A stretch of DNA of 64,000 nucleotides. Source: Enoplolaimus lenunculus (Eukaryota; Nematoda; Enoplea; Enoplida; Thoracostomopsidae). Below are positions 45,401-53,570 of the stretch, one piece after another. The notes below the pieces were generated by a model, which made no database searches, had not been told where the DNA came from, and saw nothing but the letters and a program-made list of their open reading frames with translations. The stretch spans positions 62,001 to 126,000 of the forward strand of contig JASANG010000768.1 of NCBI GenBank assembly GCA_030248215.1. Direction: 5' to 3'. Made by a program: the position numbers and the translations under genes. Numbering within the stretch: the first letter of the stretch is position 1; the number at the start of each line of letters is the position of its first letter.

Positions 45401-48235
45401 CTCAAGTTTTTGATGCAACGCAGAAAACGTTTAATTCAACGGATAGTTGCAATACAGGATATATAAGTAATGAAGGGTGGCGGAGGGCGGGTTGAAAATA
45501 AATAATCGTCCGTAACTGAATAGCAGGGGGTACCCTCTGGAGAGGCCAAATAAATATCAGTCACCTTCTTATTCGGGTCACTACAGTATTTTATTTTAAA
45601 TTTCAGAGTCTGCTATCGAATCTGAAATCGAGAATAATTTATTGATTAGTATTCCTACATTGAATATCACAATCGACCAAAGATATTGTTACAAGTACAG
45701 CAGTTGTGCAATGCATCACGCTACTTCCGGGTCTCGACAACGGCCGCGAAACAATCCGAAAGTTCCGGGATCATTTAGTTCCGGTCGGCATGTCTTTTAT
45801 GTTCCGATATCAAAGTATATGCCGACAATTCCGCTTACACTTAAATTCCAGTTAGTTTTTAAAATCTTAACTCGCATAGAGTATAGAGATATGAGCAAAT
45901 CACCGAACTCTAGATCCGCACACTGTAAATTTCAGTGAGTTGGTTTTAACTCAGAATAATGAGTTGTGAAGTACTCCATCTGATTGAACATATTCTGATT
46001 AACTAACTTTCCCAGAATCAACTCAACTCAGAGTGAGAATCAACTTAACTCAGAGTGAGTTTAATGTTTACTGTTATTAACTCAGAAATAACCAACTTTC
46101 CGTCTGAATCGATCAATTAACTCATTGCAATTTACAGTGCAATTATTACAATTCACTAAGTTCAAAAAATCTATTACTAACTGGTGATAAGTGGTATCCG
46201 CAGTTGAAAATACGGATCATAATTTTATAATCCATGAAAATTGTTATTTTAGCTTATATGATGATCGCACAGTATCGTTATGCAATTATAAGCTTCATTC
46301 ATGTAATGGTCAAATCATGGAACATGGCGGGGCCTTTGATATTACAAACACTATGCCGCCTTGTGTTAATTGGTCCATGGATCAATGGTTGTCCAAAGTA
46401 CAGCTTTAATAGTTTATAAAGTATCCTACGTTTAAGCTGCAAACATTTGTATTATTTTTGAAACGGTCTGGAGAGCGTTTCTTTTAAAATGAGTCAAATT
46501 TCCGGAATATAACTTTTACCATGTTTGTTCTGTAAATACTTGGTATTGTACCATTGTCTATAAATTTTTGGTTATCTTAAATGCAAATTGAATGCAGAAT
46601 ATTTGTGACAAATTTATCACCGTAGGATTTAGGTTTAGGAAAAATCCGGTTCAAATTTTTGCTATTGTGATATCCAAAAATGCTATTTTAGCTATTGATC
46701 TCCTAGTGTTAGAAGGCGAGGGAAGTCTAATCAGCAAGTATTCTATAGTAGTGCCGCAGTACGCATTATGTACGCACTGTATATACATTTTAACACGTGC
46801 CTTAAACCAAGACGTCATAGTTAACGCGTCGGCTCATTCGGTGGCTGGTTGCTTTGCCACTATGATTTTAGTGGGTTCGTTTAATCCTGGGCTGTTCGGG
46901 TTCGATCCCAGCTGGGAGAATGCTTAATCGCGAGTTACGACCATAAAACTAGCATTGGCCATAATCACTAAAGAAAGCAGTATAATTCTTAAAATATATA
47001 TTTCGAATTGTTTAGTTGAAATGAAAATATTTTATGACGGCAGGTACGGATTCAGGACATCCTTAGGAATTAAAAAGAAAAACAGCTTGGGTTCAACGAT
47101 AAGCAATACCGAGACGTTAGCATATTAAAGCTGAAATATTTGTCGTTGCTGCGATAACATCCTAATCGTACAAAACTTTTTATGTCTTAATAATTAATGA
47201 ATGTGTTGGCTGATTTGTGCTTTGCTTTCGGGTAAAACTCAGCTTGTTTTAATTCATTAAAGACATGCTTATTCCGTCTTCCTGACCCTTTTAGGGCCTG
47301 CTCGTTGATTTTTATGTTAATTTACCATTTATTTTAATAAATCTAAAACGCGCACGATACATAATTTAATAATTGTTTGAGTTCATTTAACTCCGAGTCG
47401 CATAGTCAGACAGCCTGTTACATAAAAAAGCTTAATTCACCCAAAATTTAGGCGAATTTGACTCAGTTTATGCTGTCAGGAAAAGCCTATTTCCGAGAGA
47501 GTCAATTTGACTCCCCATTTTTTTATAGTGTACTAACCGATAAACGTTTCAGCATTTCGATATGCCGAAATCAATTAGCGCCTGGCGTCTTCCCATTGGC
47601 CAGCAAATTCGTAGTCAGTTCACGTTTCGAGTAGCATATTCGTCGGTAAGTTGAAAACTGTTTTAAATTTTCAAAAAATTGTTTAATTTAAACCAATTTG
47701 ACTTTAGAATATTTTTGTCAGATTTTTAGGATTAAATTTTTGACTTTAATATAAATTGATGTTCAGTGACGTACGGTAGAAATTAATGGGAAATATTTCT
47801 TCAGCCTGAGTTTTTTGAAGAGTCGAGAAAAATGAAGTATTAATAAGTATTAAGTCCAAATAAATTTTCTTGCTCGCTACACTCGCTTGCCAAAAAAAGT
47901 TTTATAGACAGGTTTACTGCTCCGCAATGAAATGCTGAATAAATCTTCTCTGTGCAGAAATTTGTAGAACCAATTTTTCAGCAGAAAATTTATCTTTTTA
48001 AACCTGTGAAAATACGGTTACTGTGTGGCTCAGACCAATCAGCAGTTCAAACCAGGTTATTCTGAGAGTTGCTATTTTTTGGACTGTGATCTGTTTCGTT
48101 AATAGATTTCTTCAAAAACTTGCACGTGTGAACAGGGCTTTATGCGTTATATTGTTTTAGGCCTGCCTTTTAAGCAACGACCAAATTGGTACGACGTTTG
48201 AACAATACGATATTGTATTTTATCGTGTTTGTTAA
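25061..48235 (+). CDS. myrf: Myelin regulatory factor orthologue (MYRF / PQN-47), 25 exons, 5' end missing
   Basis: Membrane-anchored transcription factor: it trimerises at the ER membrane, cuts itself, and the N-terminal part enters the nucleus and binds DNA. In C. elegans MYRF-1 (PQN-47) drives larval development. Exons: 25061-25285, 25600-26201, 26774-27417, 28583-28707, 30212-30324, 30801-31017, 31749-31842, 32344-32454, 33424-33500, 34700-34907, 35633-35722, 36419-36538, 37275-37460, 37951-38126, 39012-39272, 39434-39544, 40213-40308, 41162-41223, 42136-42465, 43081-43233, 44540-44608, 45607-45850, 46253-46397, 47553-47645, 48161-48235. All junctions are GT-AG and in phase. Total about 1,541 codons, longer than the roughly 1,150 of human MYRF, through glutamine tracts and extra linkers. 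Less certain: the acceptor at 26773 (CCAAG) and that at 42135 (TCAAG). Confidence 0.93.
26312..26498. mobile_element. Family B element in MYRF intron
   Basis: Ends AGGGTTGCGCCATACTTACC and AAAAGTATAGCGCAAGCCT, interior CCGTCCGTCACC palindromes. Flanked on both sides by CCTAAACC/CCTAAGCC tracts. Confidence 0.8.
26833..27025 (+). repeat. Coding CAA/CAG repeat in MYRF
   Basis: Mostly CAA with a CAG start and CAT interruptions, giving Gln with His blocks. A second run of about 14 CAA/CAG codons lies at 27,255-27,298. Poly-Val, poly-Leu and poly-Asn readings of the same bases are by-products. Confidence 0.95.
27450..27605. mobile_element. Family M repeat, diverged
   Basis: Core GTCCCCTAGAAAAGTTTTAG-type and right part GATGAGCTGGCTATGGCTC. 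It begins about 35 bases after the polyglutamine exon of MYRF. Confidence 0.45.
27840..28345. repeat. Repeat with TCATATGA palindromes
   Basis: Several palindromes of the form ATATCATATGATATT, TCACATGACAT and TCACATGATAC, in a MYRF intron, followed at 28,408-28,500 by CCCGCTATAGTAATATAGAC and ACGTGAACCCCGCATAAG. The same arrangement occurs at 55,540-56,095. Between them at 28,000-28,060 is a tRNA-like remnant with AGTGGGTTCGAGTCCCACC. Confidence 0.6.
28830..29032. mobile_element. Family A MITE in MYRF intron
   Basis: Ends GGCCCATGTGAATATCAGGG and GGCCCTGTTCTATACATTAG, interior with TTAGGTTTAGGC units. Confidence 0.75.
29921..30181. mobile_element. Family E: TTAA-flanked element with tRNA-like interior
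   Basis: CTAA then CCCTTTATCTCATGAATAG at the left; TATGTGAGAAGGGG then TTAA at the right. The minus strand inside carries a tRNA-like stretch with box B AGTTCGAATCC. It ends 30 bases before the MYRF exon at 30,212. Confidence 0.75.
30801..34907 (+). CDS. myrf: MYRF Ndt80-like DNA-binding domain (five exons)
   Basis: Exons 30801-31017 (end), 31749-31842, 32344-32454, 33424-33500 and 34700-34907. Signature stretches: HQIYDANGREI, VADKGFNYSS, NQKKNHLQITVEIEVHD, RQSQNDRRHFPY, VTKVTVHRLHFSET, NGRPNPDQKYVQLVCVL and YASERVIVR, lining up with vertebrate DRNGRELP, DADKGFNFS, CQKKNHFQITV, RLHFSETT and GKPNPDQRYF. This fold is an immunoglobulin-like s-type DNA-binding domain. The upstream exon at 30212-30324 holds a basic LPRKRIR motif that could be a nuclear localisation signal. 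Confidence 0.93.
32640..32903. mobile_element. Family E: TTAA-flanked element with tRNA-like interior
   Basis: TTAA, then CCCTTTCTCACATGAATAT; the other end is AATGTGAGAAGGGG then TTAA. TTAA duplications with CCC/GGG termini are a piggyBac trait. On the minus strand 32,690-32,755 reads as a tRNA-like unit: box A TAGCTGAGTGG, box B GAGTTCGAATCCT. No transposase inside. Confidence 0.85.
32954..33112. mobile_element. Family M repeat
   Basis: Ends GCTCGTAGCCAGCTCACC and CCATTTGGCTACGGGCC are inverted; the core is GTTTACAAGTAAGGTTAAAA. Confidence 0.7.
33990..34203. mobile_element. Family C MITE
   Basis: Ends GTATTGTCAAATGTGTGTAG and CTGTACACATTTGAGAATAT; in a MYRF intron. Confidence 0.7.
34392..34668. 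mobile_element. Family B element, long copy
   Basis: Begins AGGGTGGTGCTATGCTTGCC and ends AAAAAATATAGCGCCGCC. The interior alternates GGACGTCACC and GGACGGCACC units in tandem. It ends only about 30 bases before the MYRF exon at 34,700, so it forms the 3' end of that intron. Confidence 0.8.
35136..35365. mobile_element. Family A MITE in MYRF intron
   Basis: Ends GACCCATGTAAAGATCAGGG and CCTGTTCTTTACATTGGCC; the interior GCTTAGGC array runs from about 35,228. Confidence 0.85.
35470..35575 (+). repeat. tRNA-like SINE head, family I
   Basis: ACGTAGTTCAGTGGTTAGAG (box A) and GGGGGTTCGAGCCATGC (box B) followed by CATCCGTAGTGAAATTTGTC. A fragment of the same family with CATCCGCAGTAAAATTTTCG lies at 28,040-28,080. 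The T stem is imperfect, so this is a SINE, not a working tRNA. Confidence 0.55.
35752..35899. mobile_element. Family A MITE, short copy in MYRF intron
   Basis: Ends GACCGATGTAAAGAATAAGG and CCTAATCTTTACATGGATC; flanks AAATGAGC and GAATGATC match at 6 of 8. Confidence 0.75.
36243..36345 (+). repeat. Short tandem repeat before the MYRF chaperone exon
   Basis: Three imperfect copies of a unit of about 35 bases: TTCATAGATAGTTACC followed by TTTAATTTGATTGG. Confidence 0.8.
36419..37460 (+). CDS. myrf: MYRF intramolecular chaperone / self-cleaving domain
   Basis: Exons 36419-36538 and 37275-37460. It opens GPVGVGTDRPQAQLHV and carries NPSDQRLKENI, in which Ser and Lys are five residues apart, as in the catalytic Ser-Lys pair of vertebrate MYRF and phage tailspike chaperone (peptidase S74) domains. 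It continues RIVRYDLKPEVCEQFG and HVGVIAQEVAQVIPDAV. Both catalytic residues are present, so self-cleavage is expected. The next exon (37951-38126) adds AVKELCTLTGNLEYKID, the conserved helix after the chaperone. Confidence 0.93.
37520..37610. repeat. ATAATA microsatellite
   Basis: Runs of ATAATA and ATATAATATA directly after a family O end (GTGTACGCATGTTATTGTGG) and before a decayed SINE F at about 37,620-37,800. Confidence 0.85.
38150..38480 (+). repeat. Minisatellite in MYRF intron
   Basis: Eight or nine tandem copies of a unit of about 35-40 bases built from TTGTGTTAAATTTAACAAA and TTTCAATTTTAAAAAG. Similar diverged units continue to about 38,660. The copies contain a small palindrome, TTAAATTTAA. 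Confidence 0.9.
38735..38930 (+). mobile_element. tRNA-derived SINE, family H
   Basis: Leader with TGCACTTATACCGGTATAAG, head GATGTAGTGGTAGCACG ... GTTCGATTCTCGG, tail GTCGTGCAGACCGTATAG. Same layout at 58,560-58,760 and 62,735-62,925. The anticodon arm is partly deleted here. Confidence 0.7.
39434..40308 (+). CDS. myrf: MYRF transmembrane helix, split over two exons
   Basis: The first exon ends SIVALVIIMAI and the second continues CLIAMATLYILDW; the intron falls within the helix. This matches the single ER-membrane anchor of MYRF, which leaves the C-terminus in the lumen. The preceding exon 39012-39272 is a Ser/Pro/Lys-rich linker ending in a CNRCGKKRC cluster. Confidence 0.9.
39795..39880 (-). 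repeat. SINE F fragment, reversed
   Basis: Minus strand reads GGGCTACGTGGCGCAATGGT, the box A region of family F, preceded by its CAGTTGAAAAGAC-type leader. Box B is lost. Confidence 0.5.
40320..40780. mobile_element. Family C MITE interrupted by a family D insertion
   Basis: TATTCTCAAATAGCTATAGC at 40,321 and AGTTAGCGATAGGTTTTCAA at 40,752 are adjacent in other family C copies but here are split by the element at 40,348-40,736. The rest of the C copy is missing. Confidence 0.75.
40348..40736. mobile_element. hAT-like family D MITE nested in family C
   Basis: Starts CAGGGTTCCAACCGGAAC and ends GACTTCCGATGGAACCCTG, flanked by a perfect 8-bp duplication GCATCTAT on both sides. No coding frame. 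Lies in a MYRF intron. Confidence 0.9.
40857..41005. mobile_element. Family B element inside a family A remnant
   Basis: GGTTGAGCTATGCTTTACTG and GCGGCGAGTATAGCGCAAC are inverted ends; the centre is CpG-rich. Family A material lies on both sides (TTTAAAGCTTTAGGC before 40,835; CTTAGGAATATGC and CATTGGCC to 41,103). Confidence 0.75.
41268..41434. mobile_element. Family M repeat, best-preserved copy
   Basis: ACCCGTAGCCAGCTCACCTT at the left and CTCTTGGCTACAGGCCCG at the right, with GGGGCATTCAAGGG and AAAGGTTGAAAATTTTTTAG inside. About 170 bases, inverted ends of about 12 bases. Confidence 0.75.
41505..41640. mobile_element. Family K element, left part
   Basis: CACTGCAAAAAAATGGTGAG and GTCAAATTGACTCTCTCCG begin it, followed by the palindromic GAGTCAAATTCAACTCACTG. 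The right end is not clear. Confidence 0.55.
42136..48235 (+). CDS. myrf: MYRF luminal region and conserved C-terminal domain
   Basis: Exons 42136-42465, 43081-43233 and 44540-44608 form an acidic, poorly conserved linker with a CPTFCC motif. Exons 45607-45850, 46253-46397, 47553-47645 and 48161-48235 form the MYRF C-terminal domain: SIPTLNITIDQRYC, FYVPISKYMPTIPLTL, DRTVSLCNYKLHSC, SAWRLPIGQQIRSQFTFRV and TTFEQYDIVFYRVC before TAA, like the vertebrate ending with FRV and EYEFQFHRTC. The last short exons were placed by this similarity together with phase. Confidence 0.85.
42600..42785. repeat. GAGTTAA-rich repeat (family L)
   Basis: Many AACTCATTCTGAGTTAA-like inverted units; a fuller copy lies at 45,925-46,140 with ends CACTGTAAATTTCAGTGAG and GCAATTTACAGTG. 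In MYRF introns. Confidence 0.55.
43290..43393. mobile_element. Family B element, short copy
   Basis: AATTGAGTTATACTTTACTG at the left and GGTGAGTAAGGCGCAACCC at the right; GCCGCGGGCC in the middle. Embedded in TTTAGGTTTAGGC sequence. Confidence 0.65.
43631..43794. mobile_element. Family A MITE in MYRF intron
   Basis: Ends GGCCCGTGGAAAGATCAGG and CCTGTTCTTTACATTGGAC with a GCTTAGGC array at 43,724-43,750; flanks ACTTTTTC and AATTTTTG match at 6 of 8. Confidence 0.8.
43947..44200. mobile_element. Family A remnant hosting a family K insertion
   Basis: GGCCACTGCGTAGAACAG and AACAGTA to the left, TAGTATAAGCATATTCC and CCTAAGTG to the right. Together they give the usual AACAGTAGTATAAGC of family A with the extra element between. 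Confidence 0.75.
43978..44126. mobile_element. Family K MITE (TA duplication), nested
   Basis: 149 bases, from CACTGCAAAAAATGG to CCATTTTCTGCAGTG, flanked by TA on both sides. Intact family A copies have only one TA at this point, so the duplication is TA, as in Tc1/mariner-type elements. Confidence 0.85.
44563..44834 (+). repeat. Tandem duplication of 136 bases over a MYRF exon end
   Basis: 44563-44698 and 44699-44834 are nearly identical; I see one base difference (CCTGAAG against CCTGACG). The unit takes in the last 46 bases of the exon 44540-44608, its GTTAGT donor and about 90 bases of intron. The second copy lacks a splice acceptor, so it is probably not an exon. Confidence 0.95.
45144..45586. 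mobile_element. Family J element
   Basis: Ends CTGTAGTGACCCGAATAAGA and TCTTATTCGGGTCACTACAG are perfect inverted repeats of about 18-20 bases. The interior has AGTCCGTAAGCGG and GGCGGAGGGCGG. Ends 20 bases before the MYRF exon at 45,607. No long frame inside. Confidence 0.85.
47465..47530. mobile_element. Family K right-end fragment
   Basis: GAAAAGCCTATTTCCGAGAG and GTCAATTTGACTCCCCATTT followed by TATAGTG and TA. The end lies 22 bases upstream of the MYRF exon at 47,553. Confidence 0.65.
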
Positions 48236-48385
48236 TCCTTTTCTGTAAATTCTCTGTTTGGAAATTTTGGTATTTAAAAATGCTGTTATTCTGTGATCTG
48301 AAACGCTATTGCAGCCAATGGTGTTAAAATTGCTCAAGCCAATTTAACTAAGATGCGTCCTCAAAGTTGACTTGAAAATGATTTA

Positions 48386-48391
48386 AATAAA
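48386..48391 (+). promoter_or_regulatory. Possible MYRF polyadenylation signal
   Basis: AATAAA about 150 bases after the MYRF stop codon. Position is suitable; an AT-rich genome gives chance matches often. Confidence 0.4.
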
Positions 48392-51300
48392 GTTTGGTAA
48401 CAAATTGAAAATTTAAAATCATAAGGTATGTAAAGTTTTGAAATCACAATCGAAATTGCAAAAACTCATGTAAAATCCCACCAAAGCCTATACGTGAGCG
48501 TTGCAGTATGAAATATATACCTAAAACCAGGAATATGATTAATTGTTACTTCAATTAATAAACTTAAGTTTGAAGCCTTAACCAAGTGTAACAACAATTC
48601 GTCGTCCGAGCCGGGATGGGCCGCTTCGAGTTAGACTCAGACCGAGACCTGAATGCCGAGACCTGGCATGAACCTCTCAATTACGGTGATTAGTTTTTGT
48701 GTATTTGTTAGATTTTTGGTGTTTTTCAGAATATCTGCTCATAATTATCGCTTACCTATGAAAATTCATAGTTTCACAGAGAAATTTTACTATATATCAC
48801 TATAGCTTCAACAATATATACAGCCATACATTTGTTGAATGATCGACTTGTGGATTCAAACCACCGAGACTCAAAAAACCGAGACCGAGATCTGCCAAAT
48901 ACTGAGACTTCTTGACACCGAGAGCCAAATATAAATTTGTCAGTTTTGTTTAACAAAGCTAAGTGCCAAAAGAGTTCAAAACAATGCTTAAAACTGTACA
49001 TTTCAACTCATCATTGCTATAAACAACAGCTACATTTTGTTGAACATAGAATATAGATTACGGTACTTTTAGAGGTGAAAAAACCGTAGCCAGACGTAAG
49101 CAAATTTTGTTAGAGTCCTAGCTTACTCAAGATTAGAAAAGTAACAATATTTGCTAACTTAATAATATAATAAAATATAAAATTTTGTTGTTGAAAATAC
49201 GTTTTAAGCATCTTTTTGAGAAATTTTGGCAGTTAATCGTTGCAGAATTATCCCAAAGTGACAAACTGAATTAGAGGCAGCATTTACACCAAACAATACG
49301 AAACATTCTACTACCGGAATTGCCAGAACGTCCAGCAAAAATTCCGATCGAGCTAATATTTTAAGGTATTAAAGACTCGTCAAATTCTCTCCCAGTATAA
49401 TCATATTTGGTCTCTTTATATTCGTAAAAATGTAAAGTTATTTTTGTTATTTCTAAATAAATGGTGATTTTAGCGTGAATGTTAAATTTTGTAAATATAT
49501 ACTTGACGGCAGTATATTGTATACTTTCTCAACGTCAACATGTTAAGCTTTTGAAATCCCACATGAAGAGTTCGGATATATACTAAACGACATCATATTG
49601 AATACTTTTCAATGTTAAGGTCATGACATTCCTGTTGTGTCTGCCAACCTTATAAAATACAGTTTTAAAGATGTCTACTCGTAGCTAGTTACAGTGTATG
49701 TCTAGTGTCATATAATACGGTTAGGCTATCGGTCGTGTTGCCGAACTATAGTAAGATACCAGCGTATTTGTGGCGCGCAAATTTTGATGTTGGCAGGAAA
49801 ATTCGCATTTTGACGGCAAATTGGCTGGAGTCTATAAAAATGAAGATACTAAATGTTGCCATGTAGCAAACCATCACAAACACCAGTACGAGCTACAATT
49901 TTGAGCTAAACGCTCAAACAAACACAAACATTGATTTAATAGACATCATGAATGACTATCACAATTATACCTTTTACAAAAAAATTGCGCTAAACGAAAA
50001 CATCATAAGTAATCTTTCAAGATCTACAACCGCGGTTTACAATAGCAGGCCTGCTCAATTTTTTAAACACGCCGTTAAAACAAATAAACCGTCAAAATTT
50101 CCTATGAAACCATACATGTTAGAATAATGACTGTTCTATGACAGAGTTTCCGTTTTAATTTCTAGAATATTATTTTATCCTGCATAGGTGTAACCAAGAG
50201 TGGATTTTCATTCCTTACAAGATTGTGCACCAAAATTTGTGTGATACAAAATGTACTAGCGGGCAGTACGTTTTTAGCCAACCCCTCTTTGTTTTCAGAA
50301 GGTCGCTATCATATGCAATACCCTAAAATTAAACTATAAACGAAGCATTTCTGATGTCGTATACACACAACATCATGGCTCGCACAAATTGTGTCCCATA
50401 AATATGTGGGTCGGCCAAAAACTTGCATACTCTTGTTAAAGTATGTCACCACAATCGCATGAAACTATCAGCGCGATATTACACCAAATTTCGTTATGTC
50501 TCAAGTCGCGGTTTCTGTACAAAACCGACCTCCGTCCCCGGTAGAATTTATGCCAGTCATTCCGGCAATTTCGCCAATGAAATCTTCCATAACGTTACAA
50601 GAATTGTATCGTTCGGTTCGTTTTAGTTACTGGTAGCGATTTCATAAAAACCTAAATCCAAATTTGTACAGCAACCTCCGGATCAGTATTTTTCACCTCC
50701 GATTGCTCCCTGGTGTACACCCCATCAACCACAAAACTACAATGTAACTCCACGATTTGCGTCGCAGTCACATCCCGCACAATTTTTAATGACGTACCAT
50801 GAGCGTGTGTGACTGCCTACCCTCAAACTAAATTGAGGACCTCAAAATTGCAATATGTTGAAAATTTTCAAAACGAATATTGGTATCCTCGGCATTATGT
50901 TCAAATAAAAACATTGTTATGAAAATTTATATTTTTGAAATTTTGGGTTAGGCTCCTAGTGTTAGAAACACTTTAATTATTTGGGCGTGTGGCAGCACTA
51001 ACCACAGTAAAGAAAACGATACTGTGGTTACTAATGAATATCTGATAAACCTTGTTTAAAAACAAAAATAGCGAAAACGATTCCGTGAAATAAAAAATAT
51101 CAGACTTCGAAAGTCGGAACGAGACGTTATTTTTACCGCAAAGACCCCGACATATGCTTGAAAAATAGTTAAGTGATCGTGTTCAAATTAAATTACAAAG
51201 TTCATAATATAATGTCAACCTAAGGACAAAAAGTTGTTCTGTCTCCACTAGATTATCAACTAGGTAACAGGTAACAAACTGTGCACAACCAAGATATATC

Positions 51301-51703
51301 TTGCACTATGCGAGATTGAGATCAAATTTTCCTCGTTGATGTGGCCTACAAGAGCATTACTGGACTCCACCATTTTTCAAAATGGCGTATAATGCAACGT
51401 TGTTTTGTCATAAATACTCGTTCTCAACCTCCAAAGCAGTATTATTAGCTACAGTGATCAAGAAGTATCCAAGCCTTTTCCGTACCATTAATATTGTACA
51501 CATATATACTGTCTCCGATCAAAATGATACTAGAAGAAATATCGGATACCCAACACTGCTACCAAAGTTTTCATTTCGCCTTGTCTCTAGTATAAATTTC
51601 ATCATATCATAAGTTCAAAGGAACTACTAGGACTTCAATCTTTCTACCCATGACATCACCGTACCTTCTGCTTCGACCGACCCCCCCAGATGTATACAAG
51701 TTC
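48392..51703. other. Intergenic stretch between MYRF and SPT4
   Basis: Mostly AT-rich. I see a tRNA-like remnant upstream at 46,850-46,925 but none here, CGAGACC-type repeats at 48,640-48,960, and a possible family D right end near 50,690-50,710 (TTTTTCACCTCCGATTGCTC). No gene supported. Confidence 0.4.
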
Positions 51704-53065
51704 TCATAACTTTTGACTCGCGTCTCGCAATCCAGGTCGATACGTAATACCCATCGCTTTGAGCTCTTGAGCGACAATATTCGGTAACGAGCCGGACACC
51801 GAAATTGCGTACATTCCTTTAGCACACCGAGAATTCTTTTGCCATTTTGCGACCCACGAATCTTCCGGCGAAATCAATGCAATCATTCCATCAAAATTTG
51901 ACGATGTACAATCGTAGACTTTGTCGCGATCGTTTTTCAATTGTAAATATCTGGAACTCAATATTAAAATTTTTCAAAAACAAACATTATAATATATACC
52001 AAGGTGCAACCAGAATTTTGATTCCGATTAGAATTCCAACTTCTGCCTGCCATGAAGACAGCACAGCCCAAAATGAAACGTAACCTGAGTACACGTGTAT
52101 ACAAAGAGTATTATCAACTACTGATATTGTTATAATGGGCGTCAAGATCTAAAACAATGAAGACCTTGCTAATACCAACAGAATATGCAAATCTTTAGAC
52201 CAAAGTAAGCATTTGGCTATATTATACGTACTGAGAAAAATGTACCTAACGTGTCTTGCATTTTTGGCACACCATATAAAGGTATATACTCTATTTCACA
52301 TGGCGTACTACCAGGGTGCGACCGGATATTAATTTACCGGATACCGGACATTGAATTTTTACCGGTACAGGAACCGGATACCGGAAATTTTATATGTGAA
52401 AATAATTTATTTTTCCGCTGTATTTTTAGCGCGCTCAATGTTTTCGTCTATTACATCGTCTTTTACAAAATTTATAATTGCTGCTGATATACTGAAATAA
52501 TACAAAAAAGCGCGTAACTTTTGCTCGCTTAAGTTAAAAATAGCTAAAACGTATCGAAACTTTAACTTCTTGACTTGCCCAGAAATGTAATCGCAGCTAG
52601 ATATTAAAGGCGCTTACTTGAAAAAAGCTATTTTATGATGTTCGGCACCACAACCGTAAATATCCGGTATCCGGGAACCGGATATCCAGTCGCACCCTGC
52701 GTACTACGGGATGCTTCTGGTATGTTAACGAGCACCGTGGAAAACAGTGTACCCCCAAAAGTAGACAGAGCCATGACGACAAAAATTCCTTACATGTTAT
52801 TATAAATACGTCATTCACTCTCTTGTTAACATTACCTATGCCAATTTACTCTACAGGAAATCCTACGCTTCATATGCAGTTCCCTCAATCGATTATGTAC
52901 ATTATATACGTATATACATACATATGTATGAAATAATTTTTTAAAATCATACCGGTCACAATTATCACAACCATCTTGTTCAAACTGATCAAAGCTTTTA
53001 ATCATGCCGCATAGTAGACACGCCCGCAAATTCATCAAATCGCGAGGCACTGATTCAATAGACAT
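51704..53065 (-). CDS. spt-4: Transcription elongation factor SPT4
   Basis: Small zinc-binding subunit of DSIF; with SPT5 it controls RNA polymerase II pausing and processivity in the nucleus. Exon 1 is 53065-52953 and exon 2 is 51950-51704; the intron has donor GTATGA and acceptor GAGTTCCAG, and the split codon joins as Arg. The product is 119 residues, against 117 in human SUPT4H1. It begins [20 protein letters not shown], has the zinc-finger pairs CLLC and CDNC, and the highly conserved [11 protein letters not shown] and [11 protein letters not shown]. All four zinc ligands are present. The intron holds a family D element. Complete and apparently functional. Confidence 0.96.
52312..52699. 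mobile_element. hAT-like family D MITE in the SPT4 intron
   Basis: Starts CAGGGTGCGACCGGATAT and ends ATATCCAGTCGCACCCTG; both flanks read CGTACTAC, a perfect 8-bp duplication. The ends hold several CCGGATACCGG units. Confidence 0.92.
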
Positions 53066-53338
53066 AGTTAGCCGATGTGATAAAACAATTATTCTGCCAA
53101 GTATCAATGAATTGCGTTTCACTACTCACACAAAACAGAGAATCAGTTAGCCTACAATAAAATAATCACGCCATTTCAATATATTTTAAAATGAAGTGTA
53201 GAAACGATCGCAAAAATTTGATGTGTCGTACAATGTATGCTATATTTCTTCTAAATCAGTTTCAGTATACACCGCCCTTCTTTAGGCGGTCGCCCCGGAC
53301 CGCGAATGCAAACTATCCGAATCCATGGGCCTGCAATT

Positions 53339-53570
53339 TATAGTGTGGTGTAATGGGTAGCGCGCTTGACTCGGGAGCGAGAGATCCGAGGTTCGATTCC
53401 CGGCGTGGTGTCAGAACTGCACGGTCGGGACGACCCCTTCCTCCGAAGTATTGCGAATATATTTGATTTTTCTCCTAAATTTCTCCGAAAGATATGGCCA
53501 CGCCGGGAATCGAACCTCGGATTTATCGCTCGCGAGTCAAGCGCGCTACCCATTACACCACGCGGCCGAT
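53339..53570. repeat. Two tRNA-like SINE heads in inverted orientation
   Basis: Plus strand 53,339-53,410 (GTGTAATGGGTAGCGCGCTT, box B GAGGTTCGATTCCCGG) and minus strand 53,570-53,497 (same unit) lie face to face about 87 bases apart. The minus copy pairs fully in the acceptor stem, but the anticodon loop has A where tRNAs have U33 and the T stem is broken. Likely SINE-derived. Body sequence recurs reversed at 53,640-53,720. Confidence 0.7.

Noticed and set aside
46592-46927. Plus-strand open frame of 111 codons
   Set aside because: Lies in a MYRF intron and its 3' half is a tRNA-like remnant (GTTCGGGTTCGATCCCAGC).
49262-49378. Possible exon ending QTELEAAFTPNNTKH...
   Set aside because: A stop lies in frame right after the only nearby acceptor and nothing joins to it. 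Could be a decayed exon, but unsupported.
50423-50760. Plus-strand open frames with Pro-rich stretches
   Set aside because: The segment shares TTTTTCACCTCC with family D ends at 8,805 and has no splice support; more likely repeat-derived.
53497-53570. Working tRNA gene
   Set aside because: The acceptor stem pairs, but the anticodon loop lacks U33, the T stem is broken, and an inverted copy plus SINE body lie next to it.
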